Position numbers and translations under genes: made by a program | Shown: piece by piece, positions 18,901 through 30,013 of the stretch | Position numbering within the stretch: position 1 is the first letter of the stretch | Layout: each line of letters starts with the position of its first letter | IMG/VR virus record: IMGVR_UViG_3300042338_000367 | Span: 1-57,466 of that record | Reading direction: 5' to 3' (one strand) | DNA: 57,466 nucleotides | Source: a virus | Notes under the pieces: generated by a model | Seen by the model: only the letters and a program-made list of their open reading frames with translations | Told to the model about the DNA's origin: nothing | The model's database searches: none

Positions 18901-20753
18901 ACAGCCCAATTAGTATTTATACTGAAGATGACGGCACTTCAGAGTCTTATGTATTCCAAAATGATTACATAGACCAGGCTAGATGGCAGTATCTTCTTGA
19001 CAAGAATCAAGCTACTCCAGAAGGACTTTTAAATTATCTTGATCCAAATACTGGGAAATATACATTGAAGAACATACCAATTTGGGCTTTCCGTTCTGAT
19101 TTTAGAAATGAAAGTATTAATCCTTCAATTAAAACTGGTTGGTATTATCAGGATGGCGAAGAAAGATACATTTACGCAAAACCAAAAACTGAAAGCATAT
19201 TTCAAGAGGCAACACCTTATACGCATAAGCAGATACTTCTTCCTCAGGTCGCCAGACAAGGTGCTCCAATCATTGTTAGCGTAGATCCATATAATGATAA
19301 TGCAGCTAGCCCAGCAGTTGAATATATGCAAGTAGCTTTCTCGGAAGAAGCAACCCCAAGTGCATTTTCTTACTATAACTATGAATACATTACTTCAAAA
19401 TACGACGACTATTTAGCTCTAGCTTATTCTAATATTTTTGACATAACAATAAAAGATGAATACACGGGACAAACTGTAGCGTCTGGCTTGCATACGCCAA
19501 CTAATATTATCGACTCAAGCATTCTTGCTTCATCCGGAATGATCAAAGCGGGACGAGAATATAGAGTATCATACAGGGTCAAGAACACCTTCAATGTTGA
19601 CAACCAGTATTTCTATGAAATTGATAACTCATATAGAAGTTTGGTGACACTCTTAAGTACTCCAGATACAAGCGTATGGCTTACTGAGGTAACCTATGAA
19701 TCTGCACTATTTGATACTGATGCAGAGATTGATACAGTATCATTGAATCCATTGTATACTCCAAGCAACGAGGGGTATGTATTTATTTCACATAATTCAT
19801 ATGATCTTGGATCCATAGAAGCCTCATTGACTCCCAAGGAAATTTTGTCAGACAATGTAGATTACATGGCTTTAAATATTTGGTCATATGATATAAATGG
19901 TAACCCAAAACCAAATATTCCAATATCAATATCAGGTTTAAACATATCAGCAATGCCATCAACACTGCTCACAAGTAGTGATGGGTACGCAAGAGCATAC
20001 ATATCTTATATGGGGGACAATGTTGCTACGCCAACAATAAGACAAGTCTTAGTCCAAGAAAATCATAGCACCCCGTCCCTATATTCTGCTACTGTCAACT
20101 ATGTACTAAAGCCAGATCTAACAGATGTCAACAAGCTTTCTGCAGAAGTAACAAAGAAAATCATCAACGCAGATGGTCAGGAAAAGGTTTACATTTTCGG
20201 CAATGCAACACCTAACGCTTCAGTTTACTGGAGAAGAGGGCGTAACCTATACCTAGCTTTAAATACAGAATATTCCACTAACCAAACAGCACCTGAGCAA
20301 GTTGGCTACGCTGGAATGACTACAGCAGATGCTAATGGCAACTTCCAGATTGGCCCATACAGAGCACAAAACGATGCTACTCCAGGCTACTGGTTTACTG
20401 TGGTCGATAGCGAATTCTCCCCAACTCCTACAGCAGAACCTGTTACTATAGTAGGAGACATAGTTTACTGGTATGAAAGATATGATGTTAATCAGTCTAA
20501 TTCAGGTGAGCCAACCCTACCTCCAGATAATGGTTCTGAAACTGGGTATGCCCACTATTTGTCTAACCCGGCTTTTAAAATGAATGCAGATACTGAAGAA
20601 GTTTATTATGAAAATACTTTTGAAAATAGTTGGAATTTGCCAATCTGGTATCCAATTAGTAGATATGATCAGTACCAGATGGGCCTGTTCGGCTCAACTC
20701 CATATATTATTGACACATATCAAACATTAAGACCTGATTATGAAGAGGAATAA
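15960..20753 (+). CDS. Very large tail/baseplate structural protein rich in Ala-Thr-Pro tripeptides
   Basis: 1597 residues starting 16 bases after the phosphoesterase, with a weak AGGTTAG-type site. The N-terminal 500 residues include helical stretches (KMINALIGDDLDKIDELI), compatible with a tail-P2-I-like baseplate attachment region. The rest is beta-rich, Tyr/Asn/Ser-rich and fibre-like, with an Ig-like/carbohydrate-binding flavour toward the end (INADGQEKVYIFGNATPNASV). The exact tripeptide ATP occurs 15 times between 16143 and 20384, encoded by varied synonymous codons. No transmembrane segment or signal is seen. By position between the J gene and the other fibre genes it is an adsorption-apparatus protein. 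I do not recognise a named family. Confidence 0.6.
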   Translation: MKTYFLALNNSDFNISGNTWTSNVIDLYSNRFYTNFSTLRSQHGLNELGDYTFVGTELRPDATPTLDSTTKVTNYGEIVLEETIGEYGFFNPDDFQDGRYIFDLVQSSPFWIMGPDYESQLVYRFVDTTSRVDIIGYKHAFANLPGAEQPTVQVKVYTADIENAQDSEWLQVAYVNQSTSLLFIRDVKRYCKFEVIISSDSSLENSNFLLLVQTQIDEIAVPVISDHTRSVLARFPSWTKIYGDSLERATPSLALPETNAGKMINALIGDDLDKIDELISRVELDSYIGSATLSETAWMYVCTNVAPGFVKIIGDNTELARVSTMRELLETRTTDYVFYYNFSTLELYTLRKFVKLKVDNTLTDQIVIQSLNSFDEFGVRVGLQRLYLESNLNFSKRILDVYRNPPAINAEGLKLTLRRELDIWRAVGATPESTYLGATPEIIEISDLETMSKYFSKDGIPTKEFFDFVEYINVKYPTNYGYIKWGEAYWDYAGKFQEGISSIPTILDSATPQSYSSDYQPGIGDFEDARLKLEKLDREITKSSFGLRVSGIKYENTEPAYEPIDVKYDSYISYYEDYVENNTATITYDVKLLLNLHGDIPNDAVYTARFRDYITNIYDQTSSPEYIVRSIFNPSGFTTGDSIYYNQGGTPYVNTFSVSATESYTFSEIPLYSVDAATVSFISSSGPSGATGSYATIGFLDATPNTYAKNTSKNVIKTAAQINDSPYATKLKINSEIYDAKKKRLVNTPKIRSDRFSNKVNNSNDITKQSAVTFTPQDIIKNFIIPFGATPVYVHIENIIEDSYDIDLSASPYQGYGGISKNRDQNKTYLIPSVPNVLFSFINPNFATPEQHENYIDTIGSTVNYYFTNIKFPFSATPNQLRISSNDDGNYPFNYLTWENFTANYIGDIEYYISDHGVVSGNSTVDYSLLNNESSYMVGRYDFNRSDFGLSDYDSSPNLWIRDLEVINEDDNTLVYTGWNNSPISIYTEDDGTSESYVFQNDYIDQARWQYLLDKNQATPEGLLNYLDPNTGKYTLKNIPIWAFRSDFRNESINPSIKTGWYYQDGEERYIYAKPKTESIFQEATPYTHKQILLPQVARQGAPIIVSVDPYNDNAASPAVEYMQVAFSEEATPSAFSYYNYEYITSKYDDYLALAYSNIFDITIKDEYTGQTVASGLHTPTNIIDSSILASSGMIKAGREYRVSYRVKNTFNVDNQYFYEIDNSYRSLVTLLSTPDTSVWLTEVTYESALFDTDAEIDTVSLNPLYTPSNEGYVFISHNSYDLGSIEASLTPKEILSDNVDYMALNIWSYDINGNPKPNIPISISGLNISAMPSTLLTSSDGYARAYISYMGDNVATPTIRQVLVQENHSTPSLYSATVNYVLKPDLTDVNKLSAEVTKKIINADGQEKVYIFGNATPNASVYWRRGRNLYLALNTEYSTNQTAPEQVGYAGMTTADANGNFQIGPYRAQNDATPGYWFTVVDSEFSPTPTAEPVTIVGDIVYWYERYDVNQSNSGEPTLPPDNGSETGYAHYLSNPAFKMNADTEEVYYENTFENSWNLPIWYPISRYDQYQMGLFGSTPYIIDTYQTLRPDYEEE

Positions 20754-20755
20754 AA

Positions 20756-23700
20756 ATGAAGAAATTTGAAAACTTTACTAATCCAGGTAATGATGAAGAG
20801 TTTGCAGTTAAAAGAGGAAAGAATCTTCCTTCTGACGCAGTAAATTTGCGGATACTATAACACAGAAGAGGTCACCCCAGAGTCTTTCCTTTCTGTAGCC
20901 GATCTTTCCGGATTTCAAAAAGAAAATTCAAGAGATGTTTCAGCTATCGAAAATGATTTTGCAATGTACGCTGATGAATTTGGTGTTCTTAGGTATATAA
21001 AAACTAATGCAGAAAGACACCAAACAAAACATTCTCCTATAGTAAAAAACTCAGAAGTTTCTGTGACCAACTATGTCATTAATCAGGAGCCAGGAAATGT
21101 AAATAACAACTACACATCGAAAATAGACGAATTCGAAAGCGCTAGATTCGGACATAGCTACTATGTTTCTAGATTTTTTACAATTCTACCCAATACTGCT
21201 TCTGGCTACAGTGGAGTAGGGACATCATTGAGAGTTGACAATCCAGATCAATACAATATTAAAGTTGTAGATTCATCCGGAAACAAATATGTTAATTCAA
21301 TGAATGAAAATAATTATGAAGTTTTTATTGAAAAATATCAAGACGATATAAATACAACATCTTATAACTATTATAGAATTATTATCGTATTAGATGAGCC
21401 AGATCCAATTGGTTTATATATGATATACGATAAGTATGAAAAAAATAAAGACGGGATCCCATTTAATCAGTTCTTAAATTATAAGGAATATATTAATGCA
21501 ATTCCATCATATACCTATACTGTTGAAGAGTCAGAGGTAATAGACCAAAGTTCTTTCAATAAAAGAATATATTCAACTCAATTGTTTTCTCATAAAGAAA
21601 ATAAGCTTCTTAAAAACAAAACAGAAGATGAAGGTTGGAAAGTCGTAACTCCAAAAAAGGCAATTCAAGATCCTAGAACGTTCCAAAACTTTAACTGGAG
21701 ATTGCTAGCAAAGATAAATTATGATTTTAGCAAGATAAAAGATATTTATGAAGATTCAGAAAGGGCAAGACTTAATGCAGCAGTATTATATTCAGGTTCT
21801 TTAAACAGTATACAAAATCCATACGTCTTTGCTAACCTTGAAGAGTCAGTAATAAACCAGCAAAATTTTATATTTGTCAATCCACTATCATCTACAACTG
21901 ATAAAACAAAAAAATCTTACTGGGCCTTGAATATAGATACATTTGCAAGCGATTACTTTTCAAATCCAGACGCTTATAACTACGATTTTTTAGTCTGGAC
22001 GCCAAATGCTACGATAACCGAAAATCAAAAAAGAGCAATTGATACATTCCTTTCAAAAGGAGTTTCAGTATTTATCGACTGTTCAAACTTAGGCACTTAC
22101 ACTACACAAGGAGGCTTATCTGCATCTGGCTTAATTAATTTTGACTTCAACTTAACATCAGTATCAAAGAACACTGGCCTAATAAAGATAGTTGATGAAT
22201 ATATTACTGGAGAAGAAACTTTAAATGGTTGGGATCTTGATCCTTATCATGAGTCTTCAGTAGCAAGAAAGTTTGGCATATTTGGACCTAGATGGGATGT
22301 GTTTAATAACAATGCTATCAGACCAATCACGGTCTTTGGTAACACGCCAGAAAGTCAAGACGGATCAGCTAAGTCGATAGCTTACATACAAGATGGAAAC
22401 ACCAACTATACGGCTATACTAAAAGACAAATATAATGTCAATTCTGAATTCTCAGCTTTTGCTGTGTTTTGCCTAAACCCATTCTTAACCTATATCAATG
22501 ATAACTACGGTGGAAGCGGCCTAGGCATCTCCGCTCCGAACAGAGGAGATTCCAATGCGTATCCAGTTGGCAAAGTGGGTAGCCAAATAGGGCTATTGAG
22601 CGAAGCAGTTATTGGACCAAATAGAATGTTCTACAACATTTTATGCGAGTCAAATAAAAATAAAGTTAATAGCAAAAAGCAGTTTTCTAGAGATTCAACT
22701 ATAGTTTGGAACGTCTCACCTTGGAGGAATTCTTGGACGATCAATGGAAAAAGAGATAGTTCTGGAAAAATAAATGTTTTATTTGATGATGAAAAAGCAA
22801 CATTTAAATTCTCAGAAAAAATTCAAGAGGTATCAGATAGCACAAGCACGCAAGTGCTTACCAATTATTTTTGCAGAGAATTAAATTCTTCGATAGGTTC
22901 GCTATTAGTTTCTGACTTCGAGCTCACGTCCATGCCGATAGAAGCTCAAACTTTAATCAATGCTGATTACAGCAACGTAGAGTTTTATATTGAGTGTACA
23001 AATGACAACGTAGGTTTTCTGAACTTTAATAAAATCGACAATACCAATTACATTTTTAGTGATGTTAAAACTTCTTATAGCATACATCAGCTTAGTCCAA
23101 GTGCTAAAACAAAATTAGCACAAGCCCCACTAACAGTTGATGCATACTCAAAAGTTTTTTCAAGAGAATTTGATTTAGGCTCAATCCATTATCCATATGT
23201 GGTTTTGGAGTATTCGGATTATCAAGCGCAAATTAATTCTATTGTAAAAATTCCATCAGAGTATTTGCCAGGCAGTCAATTCGTAAAAGACTATGACTTT
23301 GCTTTTAAAACTCAAGTGTTTGTAACAGAGGTTATAACCAACAGATATAGCTTTGACGTTAAGTGGAAGACTCAATTCTCGACTGACCTAAACGTTAACG
23401 TAACTGGTGGAATCAAAGTTATTACTGAAAAAGGAACAGCTGCTGTTGCAGAAGGCAAAGGCTTTGCAATAGATGTACAAAAGTCTGACCCAGAAAGAAG
23501 AGTAATAGGGAACAAAAATTCTCCATTTGGAGTTTTAGGCTATGCTTATCCAACAAACGTTTTTTCTGAAACAGATATTACCTCAGTAAAACCTAAAGCT
23601 AGAACATCAGTCCAAAACAGTTTTCACTATACTGCTGACATACCCTTAACTCAATATGGTGATGAATATATGGCTGGCAAGAGTGGGCCATTGACAGGTG

Positions 23701-26700
23701 GCACTATTTCTACCACTACTACTGCCACAGTTGTTGACACTACGCCAACTGCAACGAACGCAGTTACAGGTTCAAAATCACTAACTAGAATAGCCGACTA
23801 CGCAACTTGGAGTCAAACAGGAAGCAATTCTTATGGTAGCGGTTCACAAACAAGAGGATTTCAGTTAGATGTAAGACCACCAGCATCTGAGTATGAATCT
23901 ATAAAACAAATGATTAGAACTGGTTTTGGTGCCTTCTATACTACTTTAGTAGCTAATTGGAGTAAGCTATATTGGTTTGCACCTGTGGTGGCATCATCTA
24001 CAGACAAGGGCGGTGTTGTAAGTTTAGAAGAAAAATTCAATCTTTTTGAAAACCAATATTTAAATGAAAAAAATAGTCTTCCATATACTACTAATGCCAA
24101 GAAGTCCACAGATCAAACATTAGCATTGCGCGCTATATATGCTTCGGACAGCGCTATTGTAACAGTTCACGGCAAAGCAGTAAATATTGCTACGACATTC
24201 AATCTTCCAGCTGGCACAACTGGTAAGCAATTTTACACAAAGGTAATAGAAAGATTTACTAATCAGTGGGCTATCTTTAACCCAGTATTTACTATAACGG
24301 AAAATGTTCCCAACTATGTTCCACAGTCTGCAGCTGCAGCTGCACCACCCCAAAAAGAAGTAACTCAGGAAGTGGTGACCCAAACTGGTGGCTCTAACAC
24401 ATACATGAAATATATACAATACACCTTACAACAGATGGGGTACAGTATAAAGCTTACTGGAACATTTGATGCCGCTACTAAAGCTGCTGTTACACAATTC
24501 CAGCATGATAAAAAATTAAATCCAAACAGAAACTACGGAGTTGTTGACTCTGAAACTAAATCAGTATTCGCAACGTACTGGCTCAATCTAGCAAAGAATA
24601 ATACTGCAAAATTTGACCAACAAAGAAAAGATGCGTTCAAATATCAGATAGTCAGATTCATAGATGCAGCTATTCAATATTCGGACATATCTAATATATG
24701 CAATCCATCAACTTCAAGTGACTATAGAAGAATCAGTTATACCGGAATACCAGGGCCAACGGCCATAGAAGACTCCATATACATAGAAGTCCCACAGGTC
24801 CCAGATGCCAAGACGGGTCAACCGATGGCTTGGCAAGAATTAAATAGCATAAAGATACAGGCAGGATCATGGCCAGTTATTATCAAAGATATTTCGCTTT
24901 ATACTACAGACCTGGTATCATCCACATTTACAGCTCCTGGACCAGCAGCTGGAGACATGTTTTTCCAGCTTGGTTCAGGCGAACTGCTAGGCTCTAACCA
25001 ATCAAAAGAAATCTCTTTAAATGGCAAAAGAGGAATTAGGTATGTAAGAGTGCATGTTGTTGGCCAAAAAATAAACTTACCAGGAACAACTTTTGCAGAA
25101 GGTTTTTCTATAGCTGATGTTAAATTTAGTGTTACTACACCAACACTAGGCAAAGGCGCGACAGAAGATACTTCTGGATTGTTTGGTGTCAACGCAGATG
25201 CCGTTGGAAGAGGCATAATGCTTGGGACAACTACAGTTAACTCTGGAGATTTTGGCGTATTTAAATTAGGCACGATTGCTGATGCAATTGGGTACCCAAA
25301 TTCAACCATAGATCTTGTGCAATTAACAAATATAGACATAGATGTAGTTGCCATGGACGAAGATGGAAATCCTAAATTAGATCTTGATGGCAATTTGGTT
25401 ACAAATAATTATAACTTTACTCCAGATAACGAAACTCTATACTCATCTGGGGATTGGAATTCTCTCGATGAGATAGACTTTAGTGTAGACGAATTAAATT
25501 TTGCAGTTGAATCAATAAGTGGCTCTACTGTTATGGGCGGGGTGTCTCCATTTATATATGGTGTAAATAAAAAATCAGCAACTGCATCAACAGCTCTTTC
25601 AGCACTAGAAATTTCTCAACAATTTGAAGTACTAAACAACAGAGCTCCTATTTATCAAATTACTACTACTAATGGAGTTGAAATAATTTCAAAAGAATAC
25701 TCACTAGAGTATGACGTAAATAACTTCTATCTAGCAGACGCTGATGTAAATTCAGTTTTACAAAAGCAAAATATCAAAAAGTCCGTGAACGCAAAAGACG
25801 GAGCAGTAATACTACTCAATCAGGACAATACTGCCTCTGGGTTTCCCGACTATAGCACATTCGATCAACCAAACTTAGATGTTTCCTTTGGAACTACAAT
25901 ATTAAAATGGAACCTAAAAGACTCCAATGGTATCGCAATGCCGGCACCAGAGGGCTTACAGTGGGGCTTTTACAATATAAGAACTAAAGAATTCTTAGGT
26001 AAGAAAATTGATTACCAGTACTTGGCTTCTAATAAGAGGGATGTTTTCATTGGAGTTCTTGCGTTCGACGCTGACGGGGATGCAAAGTCAACTGATAATA
26101 TACTTGGTATAGACAACAGAGTTGGGACTCTTGCGGAGTTCCAATTCCCAGCAAAATCAATTTGCCCGCTTTATTCAGTTAGGGTGAGCGACAGAGCAAA
26201 GATCGCCGTATCTAACCCTCCAGCTTACCTATCCAAATTTGACACGTGGTTTGTCAACGTAAGCAGGGGAAGATTCTACAAGCAAATAGAAATTCCAGTT
26301 AATTATAACTTTATAGATTGGGTAAAAAACTACAAAGGCGTAACACTCAGATGTTTCTATGACACAACTAGAATACCGATTCCTTCGTCTGGGTTATTTG
26401 GCTCTGGTTATTATGATATTTTTGAAGAAAACCCTATAGTTATTTCTCAAAATGAAATTCAACTCAGACATGGTTCGGTACATGTTGCTCAAGAACAGTT
26501 GGATAAGCTAAATTCATCTGGACAATATACAGATGCTAGTCCAATCCAGCCATGGATTGAAATTCTTATTCAAGATTCAAATCTTAATTGGAATAAAATT
26601 TCTTTAAACCAGATAAGAAACTTTAATAAGCACAATGGAACCATTTCTTTTGCCAATGAAATAGTTCCGTCTAATGAAAGTAAGATTAAAGTATCTTATA

Positions 26701-27332
26701 CAGTAAAAAATCCAAATATCATGATGTATCATGTTGATGGTCTGGAAATACCCCTAAACCCATATAGTCTTATAGCAGGTAACACCTATAATTACTCTGG
26801 CCAAGAGGTAACTATCCAACCAATTATTAACCCAAGTGGAGCACCAATATACTTTTATATACTACCCTTAGAGGTAGAGGAGCTTGTGGGCGGGGAATAT
26901 ATAACGGTTTCTGATTATTCACTGCATGGTTCTCCAGTCCGATTTACCACCAACTATTCGATGTTCTCAACATCTTCATTAAATTACGATCCATTTGCTA
27001 TACATATAGGAACCGCCATAGTTAATGACAAGTACAATATGGATAACGTAAATCTATTAGATCTCAGAGTAAAGGGTGGTGGAATTTCCGCCAACTCTAA
27101 CATGCAAAGTGTAATAGAAGATAATTCTAATGTACTATCATTTAGTGACATACACTCAGGGAAGGGCCATCTGTATGCTAACGGTGGCTATGTTATAGTT
27201 AAAATTCCTAAAGAAGTTAAAGATAACTTTACTTCTAAAGACCAAGTATATGCTATAGTTAGAGCTAACCTAACTGCTGGTGTCGCATTTGATATTCAGG
27301 ATATGGATGGAAATGATTGGAGAACAATTTAA
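20756..27332 (+). CDS. Large tail protein with peptidoglycan-binding domain; needs one +1 frameshift at CGG
   Basis: The strong ribosome site (GAGGA, 6 bases upstream) serves ATG 20756, which opens a frame ending at TAA 20858-20860 after only 34 codons. The +1 frame has no stop from 20844 to 27330 and continues the same protein; its first ATG (20964) has no ribosome site. Both frames are open together only in 20844-20857, which contains the in-frame CGG at 20849. Skipping C gives a 2191-residue product joined as AVNL-GYYNTEEV. Near 24400-24580 it has a peptidoglycan-binding-1-like domain (IQYTLQQMGY, FDAATKAAVTQFQ). A discoidin-like beta-sandwich may lie around 24820-25130. The remainder is fibre-like. 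It is probably an adsorption protein gripping the cell wall. Confidence 0.65.
20844..20860 (+). other. +1 frameshift site 1 (TTG CGG ATA CTA TAA)
   Basis: The zero-frame CGG at 20849-20851 is followed by stop TAA two codons later. Omitting C20849 and reading GGA (20850) continues into the long frame. This is the tightest of the four overlap windows: a +1-frame stop at 20841-20843 and the zero-frame stop at 20858-20860 limit the shift to about 14 bases. AAATTTG at 20842-20848 resembles a -1 slippery heptamer, but a -1 shift leads to a stop after 16 codons. Confidence 0.7.
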
Positions 27333-30005
27333 ATGTTGCCTAAACTAAGCAATTATGTCTCCTCTTTTAGTAGGCAAACGCGCAGAACTGTAAATGAAGT
27401 CCTTGCTGAATCCAGTCTTGAGAAAGCTGAAATAGGAAAGCTAGTAGCTAAAATAACATCCTTTAGCTCCGCAGCGGATTACATACCGTCCTATGTGTCA
27501 ATGCTTTCTCCTATGCAAAGAGAGCCATTGGTAGATCTATTTAGGGATATGGACTTAAGAATTCAAACAGATTTTGATATATCAAATTCACTTGGATTAT
27601 TGCGCTCTTCAATGTCTTCTATATTCTCTGGAGAAATAGAGAAACTAGAAAAAGATGTGGCATATTTAGAATCTTTCATTAGGAACTGGACATTCCTTTC
27701 CGGAGAAGACGATTTATATAATTCTTCTTTTATAGAAAATTTTGATAATGATCAACACTCCCACATCTACGACAAATCAAGCTATAAAATACCAGACAGA
27801 AATGGAAATCAATTCAGAGTTAGCGAATATGCTACAGTAGATTCAGTAACTGATTCATTAAAATTTTCTAATTCATATGAAAGATCTTTGGTCAACATAG
27901 AAAAAGAAGATATTAAAGAAATAAAGTACTATACAAATTTCTCTACAGAGTACATAACAAGTGACACTGGAATTAATAATTTATTAAATAATTCATCTTC
28001 AAACACCTGGAACTTAACAGTTAAATCACCTTTAATAATTAAAGAATCTATTTTTGAAAGAGAAGAATTTGCAAGATATCAAAATGGAATTAATTTAACA
28101 GCTTCAGCACAGGTTGCTATAGAGATTACCTTTAACAAGCAAATCAAAGCATCGCGCATTAGGCTTACGCCCAATGTTTCTGCTGGACTTTTTGTTACTC
28201 AAATTGTTATCGAATCAGGTTCTAGTCAATCTGAAATAGAAACAACACAATATCTTGGTAAAACTACAGTTCTTTCAGATCCCATATACATTAACAAAGG
28301 TGTCGACATAGAGCTGCCATCAGCTGGTTATATAAAGTCCATGATAATATTCCTTTCGCAAAAGGAATATATTAGAACAAAAATAGCACCTATTCAATCT
28401 GAATCAAATTTTAAACTAATAAATAAAATAGCTTCAGCTATAAGAATAGAAAGAAAAAGTAACCATGACAAATTACAAGACATGGTAATTAAATACTTTA
28501 TTAAAGATAACGCCAGAGATTATATTATTAGAAATAAAAAATTATATAATTATGATTATACAAATTATTATCCAAATGATCTTTCAAAGAAAAGTGTTGG
28601 CGTATTAAAAGAGTTAAAAACAAATAATTATTATTCTGATATAGAATCATTTAATAAATTCAGAAATACATCTTTATTATCTAATATAGTTTTTTCTATT
28701 ATTTCTCATTCTATTGGATCAAAAATAAGAGCGTTAACTAGCAGCACATACATAGAATCAAACTTAAGACAATCTACCAAGAGTGTTTCTTCCTATAGAT
28801 CTGGTGGCATGGTGCCACTTAATGACTCTAACAATATAGAAAATAATCTTCAATTTTTAGAAGAAAAACCAAGTGCGTTTAATCAAGAAGATGCTGTAAA
28901 ACTTTTGGGTAATATTGAAGAGCTAGGCTTGTACGAGTATATGTTTTCGCTTAAGAGCATTAGCATTTTTGCTGTAAATGAAAATGAAGTTTCAACTCAA
29001 ATTGTTACAGTCGGGAATAGATCTGTTTTTATGAGTAAGAAAATTCCAACTGGAGGACTGCCACTTAGAGTGAAACTCTTGGCTGAGTATTTTAATGAGC
29101 TTTCAAGGAAGGGGAGCGGCCCAGCATCTGATTCTACTTCAGTTGAATTCAGCGTATCCGTTAAGGATAATCCTGTCCTAGAAGAAGACTGGATGCCCAT
29201 AATCCCATTTAATGATACTTCAATAAGAAGCGAATTGCTGATACCGGACAGTTCTGGTGTCGCTGCATTAAGATTTTTACCGAACCAAGAATCAGTTATT
29301 CTATATGAAAACCAAGTAAGAAGAGATTATTCCACCTATACAATTAACGGCAAACAAATAACGATACTTGATTATCGTTCTAATAGAACATATTTTGTTT
29401 CTTATACTCCATCAAATATTGATTTACACAAAGAAATACAACTCTTCTCAAGATCGATGTCCAACCCAGTGCTGATCACTTCAAGTAGCAATGGTTTCAA
29501 CGGTGAAAGATTTGAGTCTACAGAGGTAAATAATTCAGTAGTTATTTCGCACAGTCCTTATGTAGATAGGACAAAATTTATTAATGCCACTTATTCGGAA
29601 ATAAATGGGACCATTACTACTAGTAGAAGTTCTTCTGGCAACTTTGATTACTCATCATATTCTCCATTAAAAATTCTTTTCGAAGATGGAACTAGTGCAA
29701 TAAATTTAACAAATTATTTACTAGACGATTACAGACCAGAAAGTTTCTATAACACTTCAGCAATCTTATATATGCACGACGGCAAAACGGTAATTTTTAA
29801 CCAAAAAATAACTAAACCCTTTAGAGTTCTGTATCAGTATGTTGCTGATATTTTTAGGTATAGAATTATAATGAGAAATCTTATTCTAAATTTTGAAAAC
29901 TATTCTATTGATAGACTATTGTTTAAATTTTCGATGGACAAAGACAACGTAATTGTAAATAATTTTACAAAGTACGATAACAAATATAAAAATATTATAA
30001 TGTAA
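27333..30005 (+). CDS. Large tail/fibre-type structural protein
   Basis: 890 residues starting at the base after the previous stop; GGAGAA lies 9 bases upstream. The N-terminal 120 residues are helical and include a coiled-coil-like stretch (SGEIEKLEKDVAYLESFI). The rest is beta-rich with many Tyr, Ser and Asn. Around 29150-29210 it has a VKDNPVLEEDWMPIIPF segment similar to 'WIQISP' and 'WIAISP' segments in the next two proteins, suggesting paralogy. The C-terminus (RYRIIMRNLILNFENYSIDRL) resembles the final beta-domain of the other fibre proteins. No catalytic motif seen. Inferred as a subunit of a complex adsorption apparatus. Confidence 0.55.
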   Translation: MLPKLSNYVSSFSRQTRRTVNEVLAESSLEKAEIGKLVAKITSFSSAADYIPSYVSMLSPMQREPLVDLFRDMDLRIQTDFDISNSLGLLRSSMSSIFSGEIEKLEKDVAYLESFIRNWTFLSGEDDLYNSSFIENFDNDQHSHIYDKSSYKIPDRNGNQFRVSEYATVDSVTDSLKFSNSYERSLVNIEKEDIKEIKYYTNFSTEYITSDTGINNLLNNSSSNTWNLTVKSPLIIKESIFEREEFARYQNGINLTASAQVAIEITFNKQIKASRIRLTPNVSAGLFVTQIVIESGSSQSEIETTQYLGKTTVLSDPIYINKGVDIELPSAGYIKSMIIFLSQKEYIRTKIAPIQSESNFKLINKIASAIRIERKSNHDKLQDMVIKYFIKDNARDYIIRNKKLYNYDYTNYYPNDLSKKSVGVLKELKTNNYYSDIESFNKFRNTSLLSNIVFSIISHSIGSKIRALTSSTYIESNLRQSTKSVSSYRSGGMVPLNDSNNIENNLQFLEEKPSAFNQEDAVKLLGNIEELGLYEYMFSLKSISIFAVNENEVSTQIVTVGNRSVFMSKKIPTGGLPLRVKLLAEYFNELSRKGSGPASDSTSVEFSVSVKDNPVLEEDWMPIIPFNDTSIRSELLIPDSSGVAALRFLPNQESVILYENQVRRDYSTYTINGKQITILDYRSNRTYFVSYTPSNIDLHKEIQLFSRSMSNPVLITSSSNGFNGERFESTEVNNSVVISHSPYVDRTKFINATYSEINGTITTSRSSSGNFDYSSYSPLKILFEDGTSAINLTNYLLDDYRPESFYNTSAILYMHDGKTVIFNQKITKPFRVLYQYVADIFRYRIIMRNLILNFENYSIDRLLFKFSMDKDNVIVNNFTKYDNKYKNIIM

Positions 30006-30013
30006 GGTTTATT

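Noticed and set aside
20842-20848. AAATTTG as a -1 slippery heptamer
   Set aside because: A -1 shift there leads to a TAG after 16 codons; only +1 restores the long frame, so -1 programmed shifting is not the explanation.
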